Shown here one piece after another: positions 19,682 to 29,171 of a stretch of DNA of 64,000 bases. Position 1 is the stretch's first letter. Each line of letters starts with the position of its first letter. A model generated the notes under the pieces. It was not told the origin of the DNA and did no database searches. It saw only the letters and a program-made list of their open reading frames with translations. Position numbers and translations under genes: made by a program. This stretch comes from Azophilus sp965221755 (GTDB lineage Bacteria; Pseudomonadota; Gammaproteobacteria; Pseudomonadales; Azotimanducaceae): contig OZ244921.1 in assembly GCA_965221755.1 (NCBI GenBank), forward strand, positions 496,001 through 560,000, in the 5' to 3' direction.

Positions 19682-22132
19682 ATGAAGCAAACAGCTTGGC
19701 TGCCGGCTTGGGTGGCGCTGACGGTCGCCGCCGGGGCGCTCCATGCGACGGAGCAGGACACGTCCGGCCTGATTGAGGAAATCCTGGTCACCACCAAGCG
19801 CGGCGACGCGCAGAACGTCCAGAGCATGGCGGAGGCGGTGACCGCCTTCTCCGGGCCCAGCTTGGAGCGGGAGTTCGCCGTCACCTTGGAGGACTTCAAC
19901 CACGCCATTCCCAACGTTCAGCTGGAGCATGTGGGCCTGTTCCAAGCGGCCGCCTCGTTCAACATGCGCGGCATCGGCACGGCGGGCATCGAGAGCTTTG
20001 CCGACCCCGTGGTGGCGGTGTTCGTCGATGATGCCTACTACTCCCGCAACGCCGTGGCGCTGCTGGACCTGTTCGACATCGAATCCGTCACCGCCTACCG
20101 CGGACCCCAAGGCACCCTTTACGGACGCAACGCCTTCGCCGGCGCCATCGCCGTGCGCACCAAGCGGCCGAGGCTCGGCGCCCGGGAATTCGAAGCCCAC
20201 TTCGACGTGGGCAACGCCGGGCGGCGCAACTTGGGAGCCGTGGGCAATCTTCCCTTGGGGGACCAAGCCGCGCTCCGAATCGCGGCCCACTACCACGAGT
20301 TGGCGGGCTTCTTCAGGAACGACGGGGTGGTGGTGGACCGCTACGTCCCGGCTTCCGCCACCGCCGGCGCCGCCCTGACCACCCGGATCGATGGGGACAG
20401 GAAGGGCGACCGGGAGAACGGCGAACGCTCGCTGCTGCTCCGGCCGAGCCTGAGGATCGAGCCCAATGACGCCTGGCGCATTGACCTGATCGGCGAGCAC
20501 TGGGAGGACAAGGGCGACGGCACGGCCAACTGGACCCAGTGCTACCAGCCCGTGAGCCTGCCGCCGCCCTTGGGCAACGGGCCCAGCGGGACGCCAAGCA
20601 CCCACAGCCTTTTCGACTTCCCCTGCAAGGATCCGTTCGGCGACAAGCGCTTCGGCATCGACGGCGACGGCAGCGACCCCTTCGAGGTGGGCTTCAACCT
20701 GCACCCCAACCAGACATTGCAGGACATCTGGGGCATCACCTTGGACAGCCAGTACGAAACCGACCTAGGCACCTTCACCTTCATCCTCAACCACCGGGAC
20801 GTGGAGGAGGACATCACCACCGACACCGACGGGTACAACTGGGACGTCTTCTCCAGCACCCGCCTGCAGGCGTTCGACTCCACCCAGGCCGAAGCGCGCC
20901 TGGCGACCACGTTCAGCGACAACGTTGACCTGCTCCTCGGCGCGTTCTACCTGCAGGACAGCTACAAAGTGCAGCAGTACCTGTGGATATTCCTGGACAG
21001 CGCGCTGTTCGGCGGCGGCGGGTTCAGCCGGGACAATCCGGCGGTGAGCTACGGCACCAACGAGCAGGAGCGCTACTCCGTGGCCGGCTACGCCCAATTC
21101 GACTGGCACCTGAACGAGCGCTGGACCCTGAACGCCGGCGGCCGCCTCACCTATGAAAAGAAGCACGACGTGCTCGGCATGGCCATCAACGACAGCGCCT
21201 GCCCGCCCGGCGCCACGCCGCAGACGGCGGCCTGCAACGGCGTGCCCTATGCCGGCAGCGACCCAACCGACCCGACGGACTTCGACCCTTCCGTGCGCTT
21301 CGGGCCCGTGGGCGAGAGTTGGACCACCTTCTCCCCGCGCCTGGGCGTCGAGTACCAGGCGAGCGATGCGATCATGCTGTTCGCCTTCTGGCAACGGGCC
21401 TTCAAGTCCGGCGGCTTCGTCAACAACGCCGGCACCCTGCCGGTGTTCTCCTCGCCTTATGACGATGAGCAGGTGGACAACTTCGAGGTGGGGATGCGCA
21501 GCGATCTGCTCGACGACCGGCTGCGCCTGAACGCCAACGTCTTCTACGCCGAATACAAGGATCTGCAGCGCGGCGTGATCCGGGCGGCCCCGACCTCCAC
21601 CGGCCAGGAGACCTTCACCGACAATGCCGCCGGCGCCGAGTCGTTCGGGGCGGAGGCCTCGTTCAGCCTAGTGCCCGCGCCGGGGTTCAGCATCAACGGC
21701 AACGTCGGCTACCTGGACATCGAGTACAAGGGCTTCGTGGCCGACCTCACCGGCGACGGCGTCGAGACCGACAACAGCCAACTCGACTTGGTGCGCGCCC
21801 CCAAGTGGGACCTGAGCATTGGCGCATCCTATGAGATCGATCTCGCCGAGATGGGTTCGCTGACCTTGGGCGGACGCTTAAGCCACACCGACGAGATGGC
21901 CCTGACCACGCCCAATGACGTGGGCTTCGTGCGCGACGAACTCACTACCCTGGACGCGCAGGCGGTTTGGGAATCCGCCGACGGCCGCTACCGCTTTGCG
22001 CTTTGGGGCAAGAACCTTTCCAACAACGTGGAGCGCCTCGGCGGCACCCCGGTGGCCACCCTGTTCGCCTTCGCAGCGCCAACCCAACCGCGGCAGTACG
22101 GCGCGACCCTAGTGATGACGATGGGCGAGTAG
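19682..22132 (+). CDS. TonB-dependent receptor
   Basis: 816 residues, an outer-membrane 22-strand barrel that imports a large substrate using TonB energy. Seen: a signal peptide ending near ALHATEQ (about residue 22), a plug domain with FNMRGIGTAGIESF and YRGPQGTLYGRNAFAGAIAV (about 95-160), and the alternating barrel sequence to the end, closing with YGATLVMTMGE. The FNMRGIG form and acidic loops are typical of the large receptor family in oligotrophic Proteobacteria. No siderophore or B12 genes flank it, so the substrate is unknown. Confidence 0.93.
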   Translation: MKQTAWLPAWVALTVAAGALHATEQDTSGLIEEILVTTKRGDAQNVQSMAEAVTAFSGPSLEREFAVTLEDFNHAIPNVQLEHVGLFQAAASFNMRGIGTAGIESFADPVVAVFVDDAYYSRNAVALLDLFDIESVTAYRGPQGTLYGRNAFAGAIAVRTKRPRLGAREFEAHFDVGNAGRRNLGAVGNLPLGDQAALRIAAHYHELAGFFRNDGVVVDRYVPASATAGAALTTRIDGDRKGDRENGERSLLLRPSLRIEPNDAWRIDLIGEHWEDKGDGTANWTQCYQPVSLPPPLGNGPSGTPSTHSLFDFPCKDPFGDKRFGIDGDGSDPFEVGFNLHPNQTLQDIWGITLDSQYETDLGTFTFILNHRDVEEDITTDTDGYNWDVFSSTRLQAFDSTQAEARLATTFSDNVDLLLGAFYLQDSYKVQQYLWIFLDSALFGGGGFSRDNPAVSYGTNEQERYSVAGYAQFDWHLNERWTLNAGGRLTYEKKHDVLGMAINDSACPPGATPQTAACNGVPYAGSDPTDPTDFDPSVRFGPVGESWTTFSPRLGVEYQASDAIMLFAFWQRAFKSGGFVNNAGTLPVFSSPYDDEQVDNFEVGMRSDLLDDRLRLNANVFYAEYKDLQRGVIRAAPTSTGQETFTDNAAGAESFGAEASFSLVPAPGFSINGNVGYLDIEYKGFVADLTGDGVETDNSQLDLVRAPKWDLSIGASYEIDLAEMGSLTLGGRLSHTDEMALTTPNDVGFVRDELTTLDAQAVWESADGRYRFALWGKNLSNNVERLGGTPVATLFAFAAPTQPRQYGATLVMTMGE

Positions 22133-22232
22133 CGCAGTGGGCCCAAGCAGCGGGCGGATGGGGAGCTTCCATGGAACAAGTTGTCAACTTGTTGACGGGA
22201 GGCGTCTCGCATTGGCCCAGTCGAGGGCGCGA

Positions 22233-23156
22233 ATGCGCACCTTCGATGCATATCGTTCGTTACGCTCCGGGAATCCGCCGGGTTCGGGCGACGACATACG
22301 GAGCGCGGGCATCCCGCCCTCGGACGGCGCCAATCGCCGTCGCCCCAAGCCGTTGCGGCGCCTTGCCGCCGCAGCGACGCTACTCTGGTCAGCCGCTCCT
22401 TCCTTGGCGGCTGCGGACGCGGTCCCCGGCGGGGTCTATCTTTTCCAGCTGCCGACGGGCTTCGACGCCGCGCTGTTCCAAGACAAGCCGGTGCTGATCC
22501 ACGGCGGCCAAGCCTTGGTCGGCCTGCACATCAACACCGAGCCCGGCGAGCACGAACTGCAGCTCAAGGGCGCTGCCGGCACCCGCACCCATCGCTTTGC
22601 AGTGGCAGCCAAGCAGTACCCCGAAGAGCGCCTGACCATTGCCAACCAGCGCTTGGTGAATCCCCCGCAGAGCGACTTGGCCCGCATTCACGAGGAGACC
22701 GCCCGACAGCTGGCCCAATACCGGCGCTTCACGGCGCGCCCGCTCGACCTCTCCCCTTTCGAGCGGCCGGTGGCCGGCCGGGTGTCAAGCGTCTTTGGCC
22801 ATCGGCGGGTGCTGAACGGCCAGCCGCGCAATCCCCATTCCGGCCTCGACCTCGCCGCCGCCACCGGCACGCCCATCCATGCGCCGGCGCCCGGCGCGGT
22901 GGTGCTGACCGGAGAGCTCTTCTTCAACGGCAAGACCGTCTTCCTCGATCACGGCCAAGGCCTGGTGACCATGTACTGCCACATGAACGCCATTGCAGTC
23001 GCCGAAGGCGATGAGGTGGAGCGCGGCCAAGTGATCGGCGAAGTGGGCGCCACCGGGCGGGTCACCGGCGCCCACCTGCACTGGTCGGTCAGCTTGAACG
23101 GCAACCGGGTGGATCCGGTGCGGGTGATGGCGATCCTGAATGGCGATCAGTCCTAG
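22233..23156 (+). CDS. M23 family metallopeptidase
   Basis: About 307 residues from the ATG at 22233; the start is uncertain, with open frame from 22137 and weak ribosome sites. A hydrophobic stretch (LAAAATLLWSAAPSLAAADA) is the probable signal peptide. The C-terminal half is a LytM/M23 zinc endopeptidase: NPHSGLDLAAATGTPIHAP gives the H-x3-D zinc ligands and VTGAHLHWSVS the H-x-H motif. It should cleave peptidoglycan cross-bridges in the periplasm. The N-terminal domain (about residues 60-150) is a short beta domain of the kind seen in other M23 proteins. Confidence 0.88.
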   Translation: MRTFDAYRSLRSGNPPGSGDDIRSAGIPPSDGANRRRPKPLRRLAAAATLLWSAAPSLAAADAVPGGVYLFQLPTGFDAALFQDKPVLIHGGQALVGLHINTEPGEHELQLKGAAGTRTHRFAVAAKQYPEERLTIANQRLVNPPQSDLARIHEETARQLAQYRRFTARPLDLSPFERPVAGRVSSVFGHRRVLNGQPRNPHSGLDLAAATGTPIHAPAPGAVVLTGELFFNGKTVFLDHGQGLVTMYCHMNAIAVAEGDEVERGQVIGEVGATGRVTGAHLHWSVSLNGNRVDPVRVMAILNGDQS

Positions 23157-23183
23157 GCTTCGGCTGGCGCGCGAGCCGAAGCC
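23156..23183 (+). terminator. 10-bp hairpin overlapping the M23 stop
   Basis: GGCTTCGGCT, an 8-base loop, then AGCCGAAGCC. It begins on the last base of the stop codon and is followed by TTGATG rather than a T-run, so intrinsic termination is plausible but not strong. Confidence 0.5.
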
Positions 23184-23209
23184 TTGATGTGTAGCTGATG
23201 CAGGGTGTG

Positions 23210-23392
23210 CGGGCTCAGAAACACATCGAACCTGACTCACGCAACCGGTGCGGAGTTTCGCGTCAGCGAAACTACAAACGCACCCGCTTCGCGGGTGCGC
23301 GGGCTCAGAAATACATCGAACTTAGCCCCCGCAACGGACGCGGAGTTTCGCTCCAGCGAAACTCGAACGCGCCCGCAGAGCGGGCGCGCAGG
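23210..23392. repeat. tandem pair of REP-like palindromic units
   Basis: Two head-to-tail copies of the dispersed unit: GGGCTCAGAAA-ACATCGAAC ... CGGAGTTTCGC..GCGAAACT, then a GC-rich stem (GCACCCGCTTCGCGGGTGCG, GCGCCCGCAGAGCGGGCGC). They separate the M23 gene from the converging nuclease gene, a typical place for REP elements. Confidence 0.75.
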
Positions 23393-23415
23393 GTTGAACC
23401 CGCATCTGACGATTC

Positions 23416-24309
23416 TTATTGCGGCTTTTCCTTCGCATCCGGCGGCGCCACCGTTCGGTGAGGGCGTCCTGCCCCGGACGCATCCAAAATTCTTGAGGCA
23501 ACGGGTTCCCCTGCTCCCATTGCCAACATGAATTGACTGTTGCCGCCGATCTCCCGCAACACATCCAAGGCATGCTTGATCCCGTCGGCGCGCACCCCCA
23601 GCGCCACTTCGGACACGCCAACCTGTTCCGGCCCGAGACTGCCCTGCAGGCTGACGATGGCCATGTCCCGGCCTGCCCGCGGCGTCGCAAGCTCCCAAAG
23701 CTCCTTGATGCCCGCGTCGCGGTATATGTTGCGCTTCGCAGCTTCGTAGTGGGTGTGCTCCACCTCGACAACCAAGTCGGCCGGCTGGCCATCCGCCCAA
23801 GCGTCCAGCTCATCCTCGCCCACACCGCTGCGTTCCATGCGCTGGTACGCAGCCGCCTTCTCGCCGACATAGAAGGACTCATCAGGTTCCCCCTGCCTAC
23901 CGCTCCCACGCCCATGCAGGGTTGTTGACGCCAGCGCCACGACGGGAAGACCCATTGCGGCGCACAGCGCCTCAACCAACCCGCTTGAGTTGCGCGAGCG
24001 TCGCTCATGCGCGCGCGACGGCGCCATGAACACGGCGAGCCCGCCCCGCAAGTCCTGCCAGCTTTTCCGAAACCGCTTCGCGTAGCACCCAGCCATCGCC
24101 TTGAGCACCTCCGGGTCGCCGCCCTCGAGCGCCAACACCACGGAGCCCAACGAACCCTTCTCCCAGGACAGGTTGGGAGCCACTGGGTCCGCCGCCAGCC
24201 ATTCGGGAACGCCGTCCACGCCTGCCTTGGCCATCATGCGCCTCACGCCAGCCACAAACTCCTTGAGTTGTTCCCGGAAGGCTCGTTGATGGCAAGGGTG
24301 GGGCGTCAA
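23416..24309 (-). CDS. Uma2-like (DUF820) putative restriction endonuclease-fold protein
   Basis: 297 residues. The middle portion fits the Uma2 family: PSRAHERRSRNSSGLVEAL at about residue 97, DESFYVGEKAAAYQRME at about 142, and PADLVVEVEHTHYEAAKR at about 175 with the Asp/Glu residues of a PD-(D/E)xK-like site, then YRDAGIKELWEL. Cellular role unclear; members often occur as many paralogs in cyanobacteria. An extra ~95-residue N-terminal segment and ~70-residue tail are unassigned. It converges with the M23 gene. Confidence 0.75.
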   Translation of the reverse strand: MTPHPCHQRAFREQLKEFVAGVRRMMAKAGVDGVPEWLAADPVAPNLSWEKGSLGSVVLALEGGDPEVLKAMAGCYAKRFRKSWQDLRGGLAVFMAPSRAHERRSRNSSGLVEALCAAMGLPVVALASTTLHGRGSGRQGEPDESFYVGEKAAAYQRMERSGVGEDELDAWADGQPADLVVEVEHTHYEAAKRNIYRDAGIKELWELATPRAGRDMAIVSLQGSLGPEQVGVSEVALGVRADGIKHALDVLREIGGNSQFMLAMGAGEPVASRILDASGAGRPHRTVAPPDAKEKPQ

Positions 24310-24315
24310 TGCGCT

Positions 24316-25734
24316 TCAAACGCGAACCTTGCGGTTGCGGGTTTTGCGTTCCCGCAGCTTGCGGCGGCGCACCAAGCGGGCGCGCTGGCGCTGCTGACGC
24401 TGGCTTAAGGCGTTGGCTCGGTCCGCATAGGGGTTGCCGCCGTTGCGCAGGGCCAGGCGAACGGGGTTGCCGAACAGATCGAAAGCCTCCCGAAAGCCGT
24501 TCTCCAAGTAGCGGACGTAGCTGGCGGGCAGCGCTTCGGCTTGGCTGCCGTGAATGCCGATCCGCGGCGGATGCTCGCCCAGCTTGTGCGCGTAGCGCAG
24601 CTTGATGGGGCGACCGTGCTTCGAGGGCGGCGGGTGCTCGCCAACCAAGCCGCCCAAGGCCCGGTTGAGGGCGGCGGTGCTGACGGCGAACCGGCCGCGG
24701 CGAAAGACGGCCGCAACCTCGTCCATCAAGCGCCCGACGCCGTGGCCGCGCAGGGCGGATATGCAGCGCCGCGGCGCCCAAGGAACGAAGTCGAGCCGAC
24801 GGTCGAGCGCCGCCCGACGGCGGCGCCGCTCGTCGCCGCCGAGCGCATCCCACTTGTTGACGGCCACCACCAGCCCGGCCCCCGCATCGACGGCGAGCTT
24901 GAGGACGTGCAGATCCTGGTCCACCACCCCCTCCTCGCCGTCGAGGACCAGCACCACGACCTGAGCCCGTTGCACGGCATCGAGCGCCTTGACGACGGAG
25001 AACTTCTCAACGACGCCCGCCACCCGGCCCTTGCGCCGCACCCCGGCGGTGTCGATCAGCAGAAAACGCTCGCCGCGCCGTTGGTAGGGAATCTCAATGG
25101 CGTCCCGAGTGGTGCCGGGACGGTCGAGAACGATCTGCCGCCGCTCGCCGAGCAGCTGGTTGATCAAGGTGGATTTGCCGACGTTGGGACGGCCGACGAT
25201 GGCCGTGCGCACGGCTCCCGGCGCCAGCTCCGGCGGCGCCGGCTCCTCGGGCAGCAGGCGCGCCAGAAAAGCCGTCAAGGCGGCGACCCCCCGCCCGTGG
25301 CTGGCCGCGACCCGGAAGGCGTCGGCGAAGCCAAGGCGGGCGAATTCCGAACCCGCCGCCTCGGCGTCAAGGCCGTCGATCTTGTTGATGACCAGCACGA
25401 TGCGCCTGCCGCTGCGCCGCAAGCGCTCGGCAATGGCTTCATCGCCGGCGGTCAGCCCGGCCTGGGCATCGACCAGGAAGAGCGCGCAGTGGGCGTCGGC
25501 CAACGCCATCTCCGTCTGCTCGCCGATGAGCTCGGCGAACTCGCTGTCCGCGCCCAAGCCGCCGGTGTCGATCAGCGCGCAGGGCTTGCCGCCGAGCCGC
25601 GCACGGCCGTAGAGCCGGTCCCGGGTCAGGCCCGGCACGTCGGCGACCAAGGCGTCCCGGCTGCCGGTGAGCCGATTGAACAGAGTCGATTTGCCGACGT
25701 TGGGGCGACCGACCAGGACGATTTGGGCCGTCAC
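24316..25734 (-). CDS. der: ribosome biogenesis GTPase Der (EngA)
   Basis: 472 residues. GTG start at 25734 overlaps the bamB stop as GTGA. Two tandem G domains, each with VGRPNVGKST (about residues 8 and 179) and NKxD motifs (NKIDG, NKWDAL), then a C-terminal KH-like domain. It acts in 50S subunit maturation. Last gene of the ndk-to-der block. Confidence 0.98.
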   Translation of the reverse strand: MTAQIVLVGRPNVGKSTLFNRLTGSRDALVADVPGLTRDRLYGRARLGGKPCALIDTGGLGADSEFAELIGEQTEMALADAHCALFLVDAQAGLTAGDEAIAERLRRSGRRIVLVINKIDGLDAEAAGSEFARLGFADAFRVAASHGRGVAALTAFLARLLPEEPAPPELAPGAVRTAIVGRPNVGKSTLINQLLGERRQIVLDRPGTTRDAIEIPYQRRGERFLLIDTAGVRRKGRVAGVVEKFSVVKALDAVQRAQVVVLVLDGEEGVVDQDLHVLKLAVDAGAGLVVAVNKWDALGGDERRRRRAALDRRLDFVPWAPRRCISALRGHGVGRLMDEVAAVFRRGRFAVSTAALNRALGGLVGEHPPPSKHGRPIKLRYAHKLGEHPPRIGIHGSQAEALPASYVRYLENGFREAFDLFGNPVRLALRNGGNPYADRANALSQRQQRQRARLVRRRKLRERKTRNRKVRV

Positions 25735-27137
25735 CGAGCCTCGATCTCAAGGGCGTGCAGGGCGCCGGAATTGCCGAGGACGTAGAGGGTGCGCCCATCG
25801 ACCACCGCCATGCCGGAGCGCAGGCCGTCGCCATCGAGCTTGCGGCGGGCGAGGAAGCGGCCATCGCTCTGGGCAAGAACGTGCAGATAGCCGTCGTCGT
25901 CGCCGACCACCAGATAGTTGCTGAACGCCACCGGACTGGACAGCTTGCGGCGGTGCAGGCTCTCCTGGCGCCACACCTCATCGGCGCTCCGCTCGTCAAT
26001 GGCGATCACCGCATCGGTGTCATCGACGACGTAGATTTGGCCGTATCCGGCGGCAAGGTCCAGGTAGCTTGAAGCCTCCTGCTGCCAAACCGCGGCGCCA
26101 TCGACGGCTCGCAACGCCTTCAGGCGCCCTTGGTAGGACACCGCGTACAGCAGCGGTCCGTTGATGAACGGCGAGGCGTCCACGTCCACCATGCGGTCGA
26201 GTTCCGAACGGCCTTCCGGCAGCATCACCCGATGCTCCCAAAGCGGCTCGCCATTGCCGGTGCGGATGGCGCCGACCATGCCGTTGGCAAAGCCGGCATA
26301 GACGACGTCGCCGTTGAACACCGGCGAGGCGCTGCCGCGCAGGGTGAGCACCGGCACCTGGTTGTCGAAGCTCCAGCGCACGCTGCCGTCCGTCTGCTCC
26401 AAGGCCAGCAGCCGTCCGTCGATGGTTTGGACGAACACGGCCCCGTCGCCGGTGGCGGGCCGGCTGAGAATTTCCGCGCCGACCTGGCTTCGCCAGACCT
26501 CGCTGCCGTCGGCCGCCGACAGCGCCACCAGCGCCCCGCCGGTGGTGCCGATCAGCACGAAGCCGTCGCCGACGCCGACGCCGCCGCTGACAAAGCTTGG
26601 ATCGCGGCGATCAAAGACCTTGAACTGGATTCTGGGCACGAAGCGTCCCGCGCCGGAACGCGCGGGGCGGTTCGTTCGCCGCTCCTGGCCGATGCGGGCG
26701 CGCCAGACGCGCTTGCCGGAAAAGCGGTCTCGGGCCTCCACGGTGCCGTAGCCGTCGGCGGCATAGATCCGATCCGCCAAGGCGGCGGGATCCAGGCGCA
26801 GGTACTTGCGCCCCAATCCCTTGCCGATCTTGGCGCGCCACAGCGGCCGGATGCGCGCTTGGGGCTCAAAGCTCACCAGCTCGGCGGGCTTGAGCTGATC
26901 CTCCTTGTCGTCCTTGCCGCCGATGCCGGGAATCCAGGAAAACCAACTGCAGCCGCCCGCCAAAAGGCCGACGGCCAGCAATGGCAGGATGCGGGGCAGT
27001 GGGGAACGACGGCGCTGAGCGCCATTCGAGAGCGGCGCGCCCGCGCGCCGGGGAGCGGACCCGAATGGCACTTGGAGCGAGGGCATCCCGCCCTCGTCGC
27101 TGCGCCGCGGCGGCGTTTTATCGAACCAATGACTCAT
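25731..27137 (-). CDS. bamB: outer-membrane assembly lipoprotein BamB
   Basis: 468 residues. The start is fixed by the ATGA overlap with yfgM; this gives an unusually long (~55-residue) basic N-terminus before the hydrophobic signal and lipobox VGLLAGGC. An internal ATG at 27086 would give a more usual length. The remainder is an eight-bladed PQQ-type beta-propeller with repeated GxVxAL/W-x blades. BamB is a scaffold lipoprotein of the BAM complex that inserts outer-membrane proteins. Context yfgM-bamB-der is the conserved gammaproteobacterial order. Confidence 0.95.
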   Translation of the reverse strand: MSHWFDKTPPRRSDEGGMPSLQVPFGSAPRRAGAPLSNGAQRRRSPLPRILPLLAVGLLAGGCSWFSWIPGIGGKDDKEDQLKPAELVSFEPQARIRPLWRAKIGKGLGRKYLRLDPAALADRIYAADGYGTVEARDRFSGKRVWRARIGQERRTNRPARSGAGRFVPRIQFKVFDRRDPSFVSGGVGVGDGFVLIGTTGGALVALSAADGSEVWRSQVGAEILSRPATGDGAVFVQTIDGRLLALEQTDGSVRWSFDNQVPVLTLRGSASPVFNGDVVYAGFANGMVGAIRTGNGEPLWEHRVMLPEGRSELDRMVDVDASPFINGPLLYAVSYQGRLKALRAVDGAAVWQQEASSYLDLAAGYGQIYVVDDTDAVIAIDERSADEVWRQESLHRRKLSSPVAFSNYLVVGDDDGYLHVLAQSDGRFLARRKLDGDGLRSGMAVVDGRTLYVLGNSGALHALEIEAR

Positions 27138-27853
27138 TCGGGCAGCGTCCCCGCGCTTCCTGGCTCAGGCTCCGCGCTCTCCGTCCCAGGCTCCGCGCTT
27201 TCCAACTCGGGTTCCGCCTGCCGGGGCGCCGGCCGCTCAGGCGGCGCCGTGTCGTTGATCTTGATTTCCAGAATGGGCCGCTCACGGTCGTCGCCCATCT
27301 CCTGGCGCGCGGATCGGTAGGCCTCATGGGCCAAGTCGGGCTCGCCCCGCACCACGTGGATGTCGCCCTTGAGTTCCTGGGCCAGCCCCCGGTAGCCGCT
27401 GCCGCGCACGCCCGCCAGAACGGCCAGCGCCGCCCCGCCGTCGCCGCCCTGCTGATGCAGCCGGGCCAGGCGAATGCGGGCCAGATCCTGAAGCGAACTC
27501 GGGGAATCGGCGTCAATGACGCGCTGCAGATAGGCCGATGCGGCCTCGATGCGGTCCGCTTCGACGGCTTCCCGCGCCCTGTGCAGCAGGGTGAAGGCTT
27601 GGTAGGCGCTGCCTGCAACGCTCTCGTCAAGCTGCTCGGCAAAGGCGGTGCGCGCATCGCCCTCCGCGGCCAGGAAGGATTCATAGACATCCGATGCCGA
27701 CTGGCGCGCCTCGGTCGTCGATTGATCGTGCCAGCGCCACCCGACCAGCCCGGCCACCGCCAAGGCCAAGCCGGTCAGCAGGCTGGCGCCGTTGCGGCGC
27801 CACCAGCTCTTAAGCCGCTCAAGCTGCTCTTCCTCACTGAGATGGTCGGACAC
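27134..27853 (-). CDS. yfgM: YfgM family tetratricopeptide protein
   Basis: 239 residues. It starts MSDHLSEEEQLERLKSWW, the conserved YfgM N-terminus, followed by one TM helix (ASLLTGLALAVAGLVGW) and TPR-like helical repeats in the periplasmic part. YfgM is an ancillary SecYEG partner that works with PpiD. The acidic/proline tail (about residues 205-239, with ESAEPGTESAEP repeats) is extra compared with E. coli. It couples to bamB through ATGA. Confidence 0.93.
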   Translation of the reverse strand: MSDHLSEEEQLERLKSWWRRNGASLLTGLALAVAGLVGWRWHDQSTTEARQSASDVYESFLAAEGDARTAFAEQLDESVAGSAYQAFTLLHRAREAVEADRIEAASAYLQRVIDADSPSSLQDLARIRLARLHQQGGDGGAALAVLAGVRGSGYRGLAQELKGDIHVVRGEPDLAHEAYRSARQEMGDDRERPILEIKINDTAPPERPAPRQAEPELESAEPGTESAEPEPGSAGTLPE

Positions 27854-27900
27854 TCACCGCACCCCTGACTGCGTCCAAAATCGGATCGTCCCCACCCGGA

Positions 27901-29166
27901 TCAAGCCGCTTCGCCAAGCAAGCGCGCAATGACGGCCGGCGCGGTCAGCGCCTCCTGGGGAGCGCCGGAGCGCAGATCCTTGAAGGTCACGCGATTGTCC
28001 CTCAATTCATCTTCCCCGAACAACAGCGCCCACCGGGCGCCGCACTGATCGGCGCGCTTGAGCTGGCTCTTGAGGCTGCCGCCGCCGGCATGCACCCGAA
28101 AGCGCAGCCCCGGCAGTCCGTCCCGCAGCCGCTGCACGGCGGCAAGCACGACGCCCTGCCGCTGCGGCTCAAGGACGCAGCAATACACATCGACCGCCGG
28201 CGCGGGAACCGCCTCGTGCAGCGCCAGCCGCAGCATCGCCACGCGCTCCAGCCCCAAGGCAAAGCCCGCCGCCGCGGTCGGCTTGCCGCCGATGAGCTCA
28301 ACGAGGCCGTCGTAGCGACCGCCGGCGCAGACCGTGCCCTGAGCGCCCAAGCGCTTGGTGGTCCATTCAAAGACCGTCCGGCCGTAGTAGTCCAAGCCGC
28401 GCACCAAGCGCGGATTCAGCGCGTAGGTGATGCCCAACTCATCGAGCAGCCCCTTGAGCGCCGCAAAGTGCGCAGCGCTGTCGTCATCAATGTAGTCGTC
28501 GAAGCTGGGGGCGTCGGCCAGCAGCGCTTGGGTGGCCGGCGACTTGCTGTCCAGGATGCGCAGCGGATTGCGGTCCAGGCGGCGGGCGCTGTCGGCATCG
28601 AGCGCCGCGCGATGCGGCCTGAGATAGGCGGCCAAGGCATCGCGCCAAGCGGCCCGGGCGGCCGGTGCGCCGAGCGTGTTGAGCTCAAGTTGAATCTCGC
28701 CGCCAAGGCCCAATGCCCGCCAAATCTCCGTGCCGATCTGGATCAGCTCCGCGTCCACGTCCGGCCCCGGCGGTCCGAAGGCCTCCACGCCAATCTGGTG
28801 GAACTGGCGGAAGCGGCCTTTCTGCGGACGCTCATGGCGAAACATGGGGCCGCGGTAGAACACCCGCTGCGCCTGATTGCGCAACAGGCCGCTCTCAAGC
28901 AGGGCGCGGGCGCAGGAGGCGGTGCCCTCCGGACGCAGCGAGAGGCTGCTGCCGTCGCGGTCGATGAGGCTGTACATCTCCTTTTCGACGATGTCGGTGG
29001 CGGCCCCGACGCTGCGGGCGAAGAGCTCGGTCATCTCCAGCAAGGGCAGGCGCAGCTCCTCGTAGGCAAAGCCGTTGAGGACCTGGACGATCCGCTCCTC
29101 GAGCCAGCGCCAGCGCCGGGCTTCTTCAGGCAGCACGTCGCGCATGCCCCGTACCAAGCGGGCCAC
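27901..29166 (-). CDS. hisS: histidyl-tRNA synthetase
   Basis: 421 residues from GTG 29166, chosen because it gives ARLVRGMRDVLPEE, matching the family start; it lies 5 bases after the rodZ stop. Class II synthetase: RPEGTAS and FRQFHQIGVEAFG form motif 2, and the His-binding region GLDYYGRTVFEW (about residue 260) and AGGRYDGLVELIGG are clear. The C-terminal anticodon domain is present. It charges tRNA-His. Confidence 0.97.
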   Translation of the reverse strand: MARLVRGMRDVLPEEARRWRWLEERIVQVLNGFAYEELRLPLLEMTELFARSVGAATDIVEKEMYSLIDRDGSSLSLRPEGTASCARALLESGLLRNQAQRVFYRGPMFRHERPQKGRFRQFHQIGVEAFGPPGPDVDAELIQIGTEIWRALGLGGEIQLELNTLGAPAARAAWRDALAAYLRPHRAALDADSARRLDRNPLRILDSKSPATQALLADAPSFDDYIDDDSAAHFAALKGLLDELGITYALNPRLVRGLDYYGRTVFEWTTKRLGAQGTVCAGGRYDGLVELIGGKPTAAAGFALGLERVAMLRLALHEAVPAPAVDVYCCVLEPQRQGVVLAAVQRLRDGLPGLRFRVHAGGGSLKSQLKRADQCGARWALLFGEDELRDNRVTFKDLRSGAPQEALTAPAVIARLLGEAA

Positions 29167-29171
29167 TGCCG